Source: Chitinophagales bacterium (GTDB taxonomy: Bacteria > Bacteroidota > Bacteroidia > Chitinophagales > LD1). From it: a DNA stretch of 64,000 bases. This document shows, piece after piece, positions 43,466 through 54,600 of this stretch. The stretch covers positions 62,001 to 126,000 of the forward strand of contig JAHCHW010000012.1 of assembly GCA_026129525.1 (NCBI GenBank), written 5' to 3'. Position 1 is the first letter of the stretch; each line of letters opens with the position of its first letter. Under the pieces are notes generated by a model. That model did not search any database, was not told the origin of the DNA, and saw nothing but the letters and a program-made list of their open reading frames with translations. The translations under genes were made by a program, and so were the position numbers.

Positions 43466-43774
43466 TTAAACGCTTCCGTAGAAGTCGATAGTTTCGCCTT
43501 TTTTAAGGGTAACGTAGGCTTTTTTGAAAGAGGGTTTCATACCCGCTGCCACACCTTGCTTGGTGTAACGCACCTTACGCTTACCTACATTGTACGAGGT
43601 ATTAACGGTGTCAACCTGCACATTATAAGTGCTTTCTACCGCTTTTTTTATTTCAATTTTGTTAGCATCTTTTCCCACGCGGAAAGCATAGGTTTTTTGC
43701 TTTTCGTCAGCCACCTCGCTTTGCTTGGTTGACTTTTCGGTGATGATGGGCTTTATCAGAACATTCGTTGCCAT
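43466..43774 (-). CDS. rplW: 50S ribosomal protein L23
   Basis: 102 residues: LIKPIITEKSTKQSE at the start, AFRVGKDANKIEIKKAVESTY in the middle. L23 sits at the tunnel exit and docks the trigger factor and SRP. It follows rplD by 19 bases. Confidence 0.95.
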   Translation of the reverse strand: MATNVLIKPIITEKSTKQSEVADEKQKTYAFRVGKDANKIEIKKAVESTYNVQVDTVNTSYNVGKRKVRYTKQGVAAGMKPSFKKAYVTLKKGETIDFYGSV

Positions 43775-43793
43775 ACGTTAATCCTCCCTATAA

Positions 43794-44423
43794 TTAGTTG
43801 TTTGAGAAATTTTCTTCCAATGATTTAACCGCAGTTTCGCTCAACACCAACTTTTTGCAGTTCATTATGTCGTAGATGTTCAGATTTTTAGCATCAGCCA
43901 CCTGAACGGTAGGAAGGTTACGGGCAGAAAGAACAGTGTTCTTATCGGCATTCAATACAAATACGCTCTTGGTATCTTTCAGGTTCAGGTTTTTTAATAC
44001 TGAAGCAAACTCCTTGGTTTTAGGTGCGGCTACGCTGAAATCTTCCACCACTATAATGTTCCCGTCTTTTGCCTTGTAGGTTAAAGCGCTCTTCTTGGCT
44101 AAAGCCTTCACTTTCTTATTTACCTTCAAATCGTAGGTATGCGGCTTAGGACCGAATGCACGACCACCACCTTTTACCAATGGAGATTTCATAGAACCTC
44201 TACGGGCACCTCCTGTTCCTTTCTGGCGGAATGCTTTTTTGGTAGTGCGGGCAACTTCCCACTTCTCTTTTGTTTTATGCGTTCCCTGACGTTGTGCTGC
44301 CATGTATGCTTTTACACTCAGGTAAACGGCATGGTCGTTCGGCTCAATACCGTATATATTGTCCGAAAGCTCCACTTCTCTTCCGGTTTCGTTGCCGTCT
44401 TTGTTTAGTACTTTAACCTTCAT
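43794..44423 (-). CDS. rplD: 50S ribosomal protein L4
   Basis: 209 residues: the tunnel loop RRGSMKSPLVKGGGRAFGPKPH and QKGTGGARRGS identify L4. In many bacteria L4 also regulates its own operon. Here it is the first gene of its block: neither rplC nor rpsJ lies upstream; instead there is a promoter and a divergent tRNA-Glu. Confidence 0.95.
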   Translation of the reverse strand: MKVKVLNKDGNETGREVELSDNIYGIEPNDHAVYLSVKAYMAAQRQGTHKTKEKWEVARTTKKAFRQKGTGGARRGSMKSPLVKGGGRAFGPKPHTYDLKVNKKVKALAKKSALTYKAKDGNIIVVEDFSVAAPKTKEFASVLKNLNLKDTKSVFVLNADKNTVLSARNLPTVQVADAKNLNIYDIMNCKKLVLSETAVKSLEENFSNN

Positions 44424-44456
44424 CTTTTCAATGTTTTATAGGCATTTTACATACCC

Positions 44457-44472
44457 GTCCCAAAAAAGGGAC
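44457..44472 (-). promoter_or_regulatory. hairpin at the expected 5' end of the rplD leader
   Basis: GTCCC (44468-44472, read on the minus strand) pairs with GGGAC (44457-44461) around TTTTTT. It would form the very 5' end of the roughly 45-base leader; it could stabilise the mRNA or serve regulation. Confidence 0.45.
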
Positions 44473-44474
44473 TG

Positions 44475-44505
44475 CAAAAATAGATTTTATCAACAAAGTT
44501 GCAAA
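44475..44505 (-). promoter_or_regulatory. promoter of the rplD-rplV block
   Basis: On the minus strand TTTG (44502-44505), 19 bases, then TATTTTTG (44475-44482): an exact match to the Bacteroidota promoter consensus. Transcription would start near 44469. Confidence 0.8.
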
Positions 44506-44580
44506 TGCCGGGCCAAAAAAGTTGAGATACAAGAGCCATCTGCCATGCAAAAAATGTTTTCAGCACATTGGCTGCAAACT

Positions 44581-44609
44581 TTTGCGGTACCGAAAAAAAA
44601 TTACTTTTG
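44581..44609 (+). promoter_or_regulatory. promoter of tRNA-Glu
   Basis: TTTG (44581-44584), 17 bases, TACTTTTG (44602-44609). It matches the Bacteroidota consensus and lies 19 bases before the mature tRNA. Confidence 0.75.
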
Positions 44610-44628
44610 CGCTCCGCTTTAAAGAAAG

Positions 44629-44700
44629 GGCCCGTTCGTCTATCGGCTAGGACATCTCCCTTTCACGGAGGAAAGAGGGGTTCGATTCCCCTACGGGCTA
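44629..44700 (+). tRNA. tRNA-Glu (anticodon UUC)
   Basis: 72 bases folding as a cloverleaf: acceptor GGCCCGT with ACGGGCT, anticodon stem TCTCC/GGAGG with loop CTTTCAC (anticodon TTC at 44662-44664) and T arm AGGGG-TTCGATT-CCCCT. The discriminator is A at 44700; the genome then reads CAAAA, so CCA is not encoded and must be added. The CCA-adding enzyme gene follows 60 bases downstream. Confidence 0.97.
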
Positions 44701-44703
44701 CAA

Positions 44704-44737
44704 AAGAGGTGGGTTTTTACCCGCCTCTTGTTCTTTT
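44704..44737 (+). terminator. intrinsic terminator after tRNA-Glu
   Basis: AAGAGGTGGGT (44704-44714) pairs with ACCCGCCTCTT (44719-44729) through one T-G wobble, loop TTTT, followed by GTTCTTTT. Confidence 0.85.
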
Positions 44738-44760
44738 AAGCACGAGCTAAAACTTGTGCC

Positions 44761-46182
44761 ATGAAAGAGAAAACAACCATTGCGCTTTCTCACCCTGTTT
44801 TCGGAATTGTTTCTGAAGCCGCAAAAGATTTACATGTTGAAACCTATGTGGTAGGCGGCTATGTGCGCGACCAACTGCTTAACCGCGACTGTAAAGACAT
44901 TGACTTTGTATGCGTAGGCAGCGGAATTGATTTGGCACATAAGGTTGCCGAAAAAATAAACCCCGCGCTTACCGTTAACTATTTCAAAAATTTTGGCACC
45001 GCACAATTTAAGTGGAACGATTTGGATTTGGAGTTTGTGGGCGCGCGCAAAGAATCGTATCAACGCGATTCGCGTAAACCGATTGTGGAGGATGGCACTT
45101 TAGAGGACGATCAAAACCGCAGAGATTTTACCATTAACGCATTGGCTGTTTCGCTCAATAACGACTCGTTTGGCGAATTGATTGACCCGTTTAAGGGTTT
45201 AGAAGATTTGAGCAACAAAATTATCCGCACCCCGCTTAACCCCGATATTACCTTTAGCGATGACCCTTTGCGAATGATGCGCGCCATTCGCTTTGCAACT
45301 CAATTAGACTTTACCATTCTTCCCGAAACATTCGAAGCTATTAAGCGCAACAAAGAGCGCATTAAAATTATTTCGCAGGAGCGCATTACCGATGAGTTGA
45401 ACAAAATTATTCTTGCCAAGAAACCTTCCGCAGGTTTTATTCTGTTGGAAGAAAGCGGCTTGCTCGAGATAATTTTTCCTGAATTTCAGAAACTGAAAGG
45501 TGTAGAAAATTACGAAGGCAAAGGGCATAAGGACAATTTTTACCACACGCTGCAGGTGTTGGATAACATTACGAAAACAACCAACGATTTATGGTTGCGC
45601 TGGGCGGCTGTACTGCACGATATTGCTAAACCGCCTACTAAAAAATTTGTGCCTGGCGAAGGCTGGACTTTTCACGGGCACGAAGTGCTGGGCAGCAAAT
45701 GGGTGCCGAAAATTTTCGGGCGAATGAAATTGCCGATGGGTACCGAAATGAAATTTGTGCGAAAAATGGTGTACCTGCACCTTCGCCCCATTGCACTTAC
45801 CAAAGAAGAAATTTCCGACTCCGCTTTGCGAAGATTATTGTTTGAAGCAGGTGATGATATTGAAAGCCTGCTAATGCTTTGCGAAGCAGATATTACCTCC
45901 AAAAACCGCGAGAAAGTGAGGCGCTACTTAATGAAGTTTGAAACCGTGCGCGAAAAACTGAAAGAGGTGGAAGAAAAAGACCGCATCCGCAACTTTCAGC
46001 CGCCTGTAACCGGTGAGTTAATTATGCAAACTTTTGGTATTGGCCCTTCGCGCGAAATTGGAATTATTAAAGAGGGCATAAAAGAAGCTATATTGGAAGG
46101 AAAAATCAGGAACGATTATGACGAAGCGTTTAAGATGATGGTGGAGTTGGGAGAAAAGTTGGGATTAAAAAAAAAGCAATGA
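44761..46182 (+). CDS. cca: CCA tRNA nucleotidyltransferase with HD domain
   Basis: 473 residues. Class II nucleotidyltransferase head: VVGGYVRDQLLNRDCKDIDFV with the metal-binding DxD pair, FGTAQFKW, and RRDFTINALAVSL; the arginine-containing SDDPLRMMRAIRFA region; then an HD phosphohydrolase domain with VLHDIAKPPTK. It adds the 3' CCA to tRNAs (the neighbouring tRNA-Glu lacks encoded CCA); the HD domain may remove 2',3'-cyclic phosphates. The related poly(A) polymerase PcnB shares the head; the HD domain favours CCA addition. Confidence 0.9.
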   Translation: MKEKTTIALSHPVFGIVSEAAKDLHVETYVVGGYVRDQLLNRDCKDIDFVCVGSGIDLAHKVAEKINPALTVNYFKNFGTAQFKWNDLDLEFVGARKESYQRDSRKPIVEDGTLEDDQNRRDFTINALAVSLNNDSFGELIDPFKGLEDLSNKIIRTPLNPDITFSDDPLRMMRAIRFATQLDFTILPETFEAIKRNKERIKIISQERITDELNKIILAKKPSAGFILLEESGLLEIIFPEFQKLKGVENYEGKGHKDNFYHTLQVLDNITKTTNDLWLRWAAVLHDIAKPPTKKFVPGEGWTFHGHEVLGSKWVPKIFGRMKLPMGTEMKFVRKMVYLHLRPIALTKEEISDSALRRLLFEAGDDIESLLMLCEADITSKNREKVRRYLMKFETVREKLKEVEEKDRIRNFQPPVTGELIMQTFGIGPSREIGIIKEGIKEAILEGKIRNDYDEAFKMMVELGEKLGLKKKQ

Positions 46183-46237
46183 TAGACTTTTTGCAAAAGT
46201 AGCATGGCATCATGAAATTGCCTTTTGTTTGAAAAAA

Positions 46238-48424
46238 TCACCTCAATGTTTTATGGTATTTCCGTTCGCTTTCCATGTAGCTCAACACCATCCTCACATC
46301 ATTTCCGTCATACTTCTCTCCGAATTTCCGGAAAACAGCACCTACTGACTTTTCATTGTTTTCTAGTAAAAATGCCTTAATCGGGTTGATAGTTTCAGCA
46401 GGTAATACATTGTAAATGTCAACCTCACCGCTCAAAATCCATTTTGCAAGATGCCCCTTGATAGTGCCAACGGTTAGTCCGCGAATTTCGGCAATTTGCT
46501 CGGCCGTGTTGCCTTTACGGTATAGGTCGAGTGTGTCCTTATACGTTCCGCCTTTTTCTTTTTTGCCGGATGTTACAGAGGTAGCTGCTGTCTTCAACGT
46601 TTCTTTGCGATAACGAATTTCACCTGTGTAAAGCGGCTCGTCCATAAAACGTGCGGTGTACAGTTGGTTCATTTTCGCCCAGAAATTTTCTTCTACTTGC
46701 TGTACCTGTTGCACATATTTTTTCACTTTGCTTTTGTAAGCCATATCGGTAACATGGTGGTGCAAAGGCGTAATAAGCAGATTAAAAATTTGCTCGGTAA
46801 AATACTCAATGGCTTTGGAACTTCGTTCTTTCAGCCCTGTTACATTTCGTTTATCGCGGTTAAAATCAGCTAACAAACGGTTCAGTTGCTGTTCAAATTT
46901 TTCGGAGGTAGAAACTATGGTTTCAATGTTTGCCGTAACGGTTTCAAAAACTTCCAGCGCTTTCTCTTTTTCGGGAATTTCTTTTTCAAAAAGCAATTCT
47001 TTCCATTCGCCAATTTTTAATCGCAGCTTATTGAAGTCAAAAAACCTTTTGAGTTGTGCGTTGGCAAATTCAACTTTTGCTTCTTCCAGTATTTCCTTCA
47101 AATCGCTTTCGCTGTGGTGGGCATCGGTAAACTCAACAATTTTTTCATCGCCATGTAAGGCGCGTTGAGAGATGAGTGAATGCAAAACAATTCCATCTAA
47201 AGTTCTGCAACGCGAAAGCGCCACATACACCTGCCCTGCTGCAAACGATTGCCCCGCATCAATAATTACTTTATCAAAAGTTAAGCCCTGACTTTTATGA
47301 ATGGTAATTGCCCAAGCTAAACGCAACGGATACTGACTGAAAGTGCCGATGATGTTCTTATTTATTTTATCGTTGGCTTCATCTACCGTATAGGAAATGT
47401 TTTCCCACACCTCTTTCTTTAGTATGTAATCTTCAGCGTTATCGTTAAAGGTAACGGTTATACTTTCACCACTTATTTTTTTAACCGTGGCGAGTTTGCC
47501 GTTGTAGTATTTACCTTCGGCAGCATCGTTGCGGGTAAACATTACCTGTGCGCCTTCTTTAAGTATCAATTGTTTTTCGCAAGGGTAAATATGCTCGGGA
47601 AAATCTCCGCTTATTTCTGCTTCGAAACCAAAAGGGCGTGCATCTAATTTCTTTAACTCACTTTCATTAACGCTGTTGGCTTTGGCATTGTGTGTAGAAA
47701 GCAGTATGTATCCTTTTTCGGTGGGGCGAAAAATAGGGTTGTAGCGTTTTTTCAGTTCTTCATAATCATCTTCGTTCAACTGTTGGTGGCGGATGTTGTT
47801 AAGCAAACGCAAAAAGCGTTCATCGCTTTGGCGGTAAATTTTCTTGAGTTCAATTTCTGCGGCATCTAATTGTTTCCAAACCACCGAATCGAAAAAGTAA
47901 GGCGAAGCGTAATAATTTTTCAGAATTGCCCATTCGTTTTCTTTAACCACAGGCGGCAACTGGTGCATATCGCCAATCAGCATTACCTGCACTCCGCCAA
48001 ACGGTTTTTCGTTTCTGCGGAGCGTACGCATTACAAAGTCCATGGCATCCAGAATATCTGCCCGCACCATACTCACTTCATCCACTATCAGCAGTTCCAT
48101 TTCCTGAATTACTTTGCGCTTTTCTTTTCGAAACTGCATGTGCTCAAGTAGCGCTCTGCGGTTAGTAACCAAATTCAAATCAACCCAATCGCTACTCGGT
48201 ATAAACGAAGTAAGCGGCAAATTAAACTGCGAGTGAATAGTTACTCCTCCGGCATTGATGGCCGCCACACCGGTGGGCGCTACAATCACAAAATTTTTGG
48301 TGGTTTTAGCGGCAATATTTTTCAGCAAAGTGGTTTTGCCCGTACCGGCTTTACCGGTAAGAAAGAAATGCCGGTTAGTGTAAAGGGCAAACTGCTCGGC
48401 TAAATAAAGTTCGGGGTTTTGCAT
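46238..48424 (-). CDS. Pif1/RecD-like superfamily 1 helicase with C-terminal helix-turn-helix domain
   Basis: 728 residues. Helicase core: Walker A FLTGKAGTGKTTLL (21-34), APTGVAAINAGG, Walker B MELLIVDEVSM near 115, GDMHQLPPVV, and the later ITIHKSQGLTFD and VYVALSRCRTLDG. A long helical region follows, and the C-terminus (about 620-725) is a helix-turn-helix/RQC-like domain with TAEQIAEIRGLTVGTIKGHL. Pif1-type helicases unwind G-quadruplexes, stalled forks and RNA-DNA hybrids; the HTH suggests DNA binding. An exact TATATTTG element lies 6 bases before the ATG. Confidence 0.9.
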   Translation of the reverse strand: MQNPELYLAEQFALYTNRHFFLTGKAGTGKTTLLKNIAAKTTKNFVIVAPTGVAAINAGGVTIHSQFNLPLTSFIPSSDWVDLNLVTNRRALLEHMQFRKEKRKVIQEMELLIVDEVSMVRADILDAMDFVMRTLRRNEKPFGGVQVMLIGDMHQLPPVVKENEWAILKNYYASPYFFDSVVWKQLDAAEIELKKIYRQSDERFLRLLNNIRHQQLNEDDYEELKKRYNPIFRPTEKGYILLSTHNAKANSVNESELKKLDARPFGFEAEISGDFPEHIYPCEKQLILKEGAQVMFTRNDAAEGKYYNGKLATVKKISGESITVTFNDNAEDYILKKEVWENISYTVDEANDKINKNIIGTFSQYPLRLAWAITIHKSQGLTFDKVIIDAGQSFAAGQVYVALSRCRTLDGIVLHSLISQRALHGDEKIVEFTDAHHSESDLKEILEEAKVEFANAQLKRFFDFNKLRLKIGEWKELLFEKEIPEKEKALEVFETVTANIETIVSTSEKFEQQLNRLLADFNRDKRNVTGLKERSSKAIEYFTEQIFNLLITPLHHHVTDMAYKSKVKKYVQQVQQVEENFWAKMNQLYTARFMDEPLYTGEIRYRKETLKTAATSVTSGKKEKGGTYKDTLDLYRKGNTAEQIAEIRGLTVGTIKGHLAKWILSGEVDIYNVLPAETINPIKAFLLENNEKSVGAVFRKFGEKYDGNDVRMVLSYMESERKYHKTLR

Positions 48425-48430
48425 TCATAG

Positions 48431-48438
48431 CAAATATA
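48431..48438 (-). promoter_or_regulatory. -7 element 6 bases before the Pif1-like start
   Basis: TATATTTG on the minus strand, an exact TAnnTTTG match, then CTATGA and the ATG. Confidence 0.5.
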
Positions 48439-48697
48439 GATTTCCGCGAGCATCGAAAGTTAAAAGTAGATTGTTGACTCTTACTACAAGACAATTTCTT
48501 TGGCAATAAACATATCAGTTTAGTTTACTGCGTCACCGAAAGAGATTGAAACGTAGCGTTCTTTAAAAATCTTATTCGGCAATGTTGCCAGTAAACACTT
48601 ATTGTCGCCAATACTACCCCCCCTGCACAAATCCTGCAATGCCTTCTTTTTTACCTCCTAAAGTCTATATTTATCGGCTCATTTAGTACGGACACAC

Positions 48698-51600
48698 ATG
48701 CGACCACCTCTACTCCTTGCCTTGGCAATAGGCTTTTGTATAACTACAGTTTACGCTCAGCAAAACACTTTTCGCATTAGCTACAATTTCTCGGCTATTG
48801 ATATTCCCGGTGCGGTTATTCAAAATCCTGCGGGTAACTACGTTATGGCAGGCACCGCAGCTTCGTTTATTCCCATAAGAGGAAACGTTACCGAGTTAGA
48901 TGTAAATGGAAATATTGTTTGGACAAAAGGGTACTTGGCAAGTATTGCCACCGAAATATCCGATATTAAAAATGTATCGGGCGGTGGTTATGTGGTAACC
49001 GGCTCTACCAACAGCGGTTGTTTACTGGCACGGTTAGATAACACAGGTGCTGTTGTTTGGGCAAACCGTTACAGGGTTGGCTCCAGCACAAGAGAATACG
49101 GCAGCAAAGTAATACAGGCAAGCGATGGCGGATTTGTAGTGGCAGGTTATGTTCATCAGGCTGACCCTGACGGGGGAGGACCATTGGCACGGCAGGATTC
49201 TGCGAATTTGTTTTGCATGAAAGTAAACAGTGCCGGTACTTTGCTTTGGGCAAAGGTGTTTTTTGTTACCACTGCTTATATTGACGACCACTATCTGCGC
49301 GATGTAGCCGAAGTTTCCGATGGTTACATTTTTGTTGGAAACATGACCACCTCGGCAGGCGATGGACCCAAAGATGCCATACTGCTTAAAACCGATTTAA
49401 ACAACGGAACCCTGCAATGGATAAAACGTTTTGCGGGAGGAAGTAACAGTCAGTCTGCCAATACGGTTACACGGTTGAGCGGCACCCAAGTGTTGGTGAG
49501 CGGCTACGAAAACAGCCGCATGTACTATTTACGGCTAAACAGCGATGGCACTACGCCATCTCCTGCAGGGCGAACATTTACTTTTCCCGGATTATTAGCA
49601 GTGGCTGAAGGTTACAGTGCAGTTGTTACACATGACGGGCACTACGCTTTTATGGGAAATTATATTGTTCCTTTCTCTTTCAGCTTTACAGCTTTCTTAA
49701 TGAAAGTAAACTCTGGTACCGGTAATGCAATTTTTACCCGTAGCTACAATGCAGGGTTAAGTTCCATTCTGCCAATAGGTACACAAGTAGCCGATAGCGG
49801 CTATATTCTCAATATGACCGCACAACAAATTCCCTCTTTCAATTATCATGTAATAAAAACCGATGTCAACGGCTTGCTCAATAATTCCAATTGTCCGCAA
49901 TCGAATGTTTCGCCTTCGGCAAGTAATTATACGCCTACGCTCAACAACGTAAGTCCTCTTGAGATAAGCGGTGCCAGCACCAATTCGGTTTCCTTTACCG
50001 TTTCAAATCTCAATCCTATAATTGTAATTGATTGCTCTACTCCGGCATGTACCCCCCCTGCCACACCTACTGCTGTGGCATCAGCTTCACCCATTTGTTC
50101 CGGCACAGCCACTACTATTTCGGGCAGCGGCTCCGGCTCGGGGGTTACCTACAAAGTTTACACAGCTGCTACCGGTGGAACTTTCCTCGGCAATGCGCCT
50201 TTAAGTGTTTCGCCAAGTGCCACTACCACTTATTATGTAGAAGCAGAATTGGATGCTACTCCGGGTTGTGTGAGTTCATCGCGTGGTTCGGTAACTGTTA
50301 CCGTACACACACCGCCTACTGCACCAACCGGTATAACAGGGACTACGAGTATTTGTAACGGCTCATCTACTACATTAACTGTTTCGGGCGGAAGCAATGG
50401 TTCAGGCGCAACCGTTCAATGGTTTACGGGCAGTTGTGGAGGAACTTCAGTTGGTACAGGTAATTCCATTACCGTTTCGCCAACAAGCAACACCACCTAT
50501 TATGTTCGGAGAGTGGGAAATACTACTTGCACCAATACTACCACCTGCGCCAGTGTAACGGTAACCGTTCAAACACCGCCCACTGCACCCACAGGCATCA
50601 CCGGTATTACCACTATTTGCAATGGTACGTCCACTACACTTACCGTTTCGGGTGGTAGCAATGGATCGGGCGCTAACGTAGAGTGGTTTACAGGAAGCTG
50701 CGGTGGAACATTTATTGGTACCGGTAATTCCATTACCGTTTCGCCAGGCACCAATACCACTTATTATGTAAGAAGAACAGGCAATACCGCTTGCACTACT
50801 TCAACCGCCTGCGCCAGTGTAACAGTAACTGTGCAAACCCCGCCAACCGCACCAACAAGCATAACCGGTACTACCACTATTTGCAACGGCACATCTACTA
50901 CACTCACTGTTTCGGGTGGCAGCAATGGCTCAGGAGCAACGGTTGAATGGTTTACCGGAAGCTGCGGAGGAACACCCGCAGGAACGGGCAACTCCATTAC
51001 TGTTTCGCCAAGCACAACCACTACATACTATGTGCGAAGAACAGGTAATACTTCTTGCACTGCTTCTACAACTTGCGCCAGCGTAACCGTAACAGTTGAA
51101 ACACCGCCAACAGCACCAACAGGTATTACAGGAACAACAACTATTTGCAATGGTACATCTACTACACTCACTGTTTCGGGTGGCAGCAATGGCTCAGGAG
51201 CAACGGTTGAATGGTTTACCGGAAGCTGCGGAGGAACAGCAGCCGGCACGGGCAACTCCATTACTGTTTCACCAAGCACAACCACTACATACTATGTGCG
51301 AAGAACAGGAACAACATCGTGTACTAATTCTACAACTTGCGCCAGTGTAACCGTAACAGTGCAAACCCCGCCAACCGCACCAACAGGTATTACAGGAACA
51401 ACAACCATTTGCAATGGCGATGCTACTACGCTTACAGTTTCAGGCGGTAGTAATGGATCGGGAGCAACGGTTGAATGGTTTACGGGCAGTTGCGGAGGAA
51501 CACCGGCAGGCACGGGTAACTCCATTACTGTTTCTCCAAGCACTACAACTACTTATTATGTAAGAAGAACAGGCAACACCGCCTGCACCAATTCAACTGC

Positions 51601-54600
51601 CTGTGTAAATACTACGGTAACGGTAGTTAATCCGCCAACAGTAATTTCGGCAGTAAGTGGTGCTGTTAATCCATGCCCGGGTTCACAAGCGTATTCCATC
51701 AGCGCAGTTACCAATGCCACTAACTACACATGGAGTGTAAGCGGTGGCGGAACGATTACAGGCGGACAAGGCACCACAGGCATTACGGTAAACTGGACAA
51801 CAGCAGGCGGACCTTACACGGTTTCGGTGGTAGCATCAAATAGTTGCGGAAGCGTTTCCAACACTACATCGGTTACGGTGCAAAATGCCGCGCCTTCTTC
51901 CATCAGTTCTATTACGGGTAGTTCGAATCCATGTCCGGGTTCGCAGGCATATTCCATCAGTGCAGTTACAAATGCTACTTCGTATGTATGGAGTGTAAGT
52001 GCAGGCGGCACTATTACGAGCGGACAAGGTACCACAGGCATCACCGTTAACTGGACAACAGCAGGCGGACCTTACACCATTTCTGTTGTTGCATCCAACT
52101 CTTGCGGCAGCGTTTCTAACTCCGCATCGGTTACCGTGCAGAATGCTGCGCCCGCATCGGTTAGTTCGGTTTCGGGCAACACATCACCATGTCCCGGCAA
52201 TCAGAATTACAACATTAGTGCTGTTCCGAATGCCACTTCTTATACGTGGAGCGTAAGTGCTGGAGGAACCATTACAAGCGGGCAAGGCACCACAGGCATT
52301 ACGGTTAACTGGACAACTGCCGGAGGACCTTATACGGTTTCTGTTGTAGCATCGAACAGTTGCGGCAGTGCAAGTAATTCAACCACCGTAAATGTGCAGC
52401 CTTTACCCGGAACCATTGGTGCAATAAGCGGCAACAACAATCCATGCCCGGGAGCGCAAACTTACAGTATTGCTTCGGTGGCCAACGCTTCAACATATAC
52501 TTGGAGCGTTGGCAGCGGTGGAACTATTACCGGTGGGCAAGGCACCACATCTATTACAATTAACTGGACAACCAGCGGAGGACCATACACCGTTTCGGTA
52601 ACAGCAGGCAATACTTGCGGCACGGTAGGCACATCGCTCAATGTAAATGTGCAGAACCCCACGCCCGGTGCAGTTGGTGCCATTGCGGGCAACACCAATC
52701 CATGTCCGGGTTCGCAGGCATATTCCATTAGTGCTGTAACCAATGCTACCAACTACACCTGGAGTGTTAGTGGTGGCGGAACCATTACAGGTGGACAAGG
52801 CACCACCGGCATTACTGTTAACTGGACAACTGCAGGCGGACCTTATACTGTTTCGGTGGTTGCGTCAAACGCTTGCGGAAGCACATCTAATTCAGTAAAC
52901 GTAAATGTGCAAAATGCTGCACCAACGGTTGTCGGAGCAATAAGCGGGGACATAAATCCATGTCCTGTTTCGGAAAATTATTCCATTGCTGCGGTAACAA
53001 ATGCGACCAACTACACATGGAGTGTGAGCGGTGGCGGCACCATTACAAGCGGACAAGGCACAACGGGTATCACCGTTAACTGGACAAGCGCAGGCGGACC
53101 TTACACCGTTTCTGTTGTTGCATCCAACTCTTGCGGCAGCGCATCAAATAGTGTAGCGGTTAATGTGCGCGATGCAGCACCAACAGTTGTAGGAGCAATA
53201 AGTGGAGATGTAAACCCATGTCCTGTTCCGGAAAATTATTCCATTGCTGCGGTAACGAATGCAACAAATTACACATGGAGTGTGAGCGGAGGAGGCACCA
53301 TTACCAGCGGACAAGGCACAACTTCTATAACAGTTGATTGGACAACCGCAGGCGGACCTTACACCGTTTCTGTAATTGCATCTAATTCCTGCGGCAGTGC
53401 CTCAAACAGTGTTGCTGTTAATGTGCGCAATGCTGCACCAACAGTTGTAGGAGCAATAAGTGGAGATGTAAATCCATGTCCTGTTTCGGAAAATTATTCC
53501 ATTGCTGCGGTAACGAATGCAACAAATTACACATGGAGTGTGAGTGGAGGAGGCACCATTACCAGCGGACAAGGCACAACGGGCATTACGGTTAACTGGA
53601 CAACTGCGGGAGGACCTTACACGGTTTCTGTTATTGCATCGAATTCATGCGGCAGTGCATCGAACAGTGTGGCGGTTGATGTGCGCGATGCGGCACCAAC
53701 CACAGTAAGTGCAATTTCCGGCAATATGAACCCATGTCCTGTTTCGGAAAATTATTCGATTGCCGCGGTAACAAATGCTACCAATTACACATGGAGCGTG
53801 AGCGGTGGCGGAACTATCACCAGCGGACAAGGCACAACCGCTATCACCGTTAACTGGACAAGTGATGGCGGACCTTATACTATCTCGGTAATTGCATCAA
53901 ACTCTTGCGGTAACGCATCGAACACTGCACAGGTAATAGTAGAGCCGAATGTTACAGGAGTGAGTGCAACGCTTTCGCCTAATCCTGCCTGCGCGGGAAA
54001 CACCGTAAATTTTACTGGCAGCGGCAATGGTGTAACCAACTGGAACTGGACGGGACCGAACGGATTTAATTCCACGTTGCAAAATCCTTCCATTGCGGTG
54101 ATACAAACAAACGCTGCCGGTATTTACACTTTAACTGCCGGCAGCGTATGCGGAACGGTGATTGTGCACGATACCTTAACAGTGAACGATGTTCCGCAGA
54201 ATGTGAGTGCAACGGTATCGCCCAATCCGGCTTGTGTGGGCAACACCATTCAGTTTACGGGCAGCGGACAAAATGTAGATTCATGGGCATGGAGCGGACC
54301 CGATAATTTTTCTTCCGCGCAGCAAAATCCTTCTATTGCCTCGGCTACGTTAAATGCCAACGGCAATTATACGCTTGCTGCCACTAACACCTGCGGAACT
54401 ACCAATGCAGTTACATCATTATTGGTACATGAGCCTCCGGTGAATGTGCAGGCAAGTGCCAATCCGAATCCGGTATGCGATGGTGCTGCGCTTACCTTAA
54501 GCGGCAGTGCAGGCGGTGCAACATCCTACACATGGAGCGGACCGAATAACTTTTCATCGAATTCGGTGAATGCTGCGGTAACTAATTTCAGTTCGGCTGA

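Noticed and set aside
44139..44622. Plus-strand ORFs over rplD and its upstream region
   Set aside because: Shadows of rplD and of the divergent promoter region; no family features.
50569..51543. Repeated minus-strand ORFs of 63-85 residues at 264-base spacing
   Set aside because: They are shadows of the five tandem modules in the giant plus-strand gene and share its period.
50312..53947. Regular repeats considered as a CRISPR array
   Set aside because: Units are 258-264 bases, coding throughout, without short repeat/unique spacer alternation.
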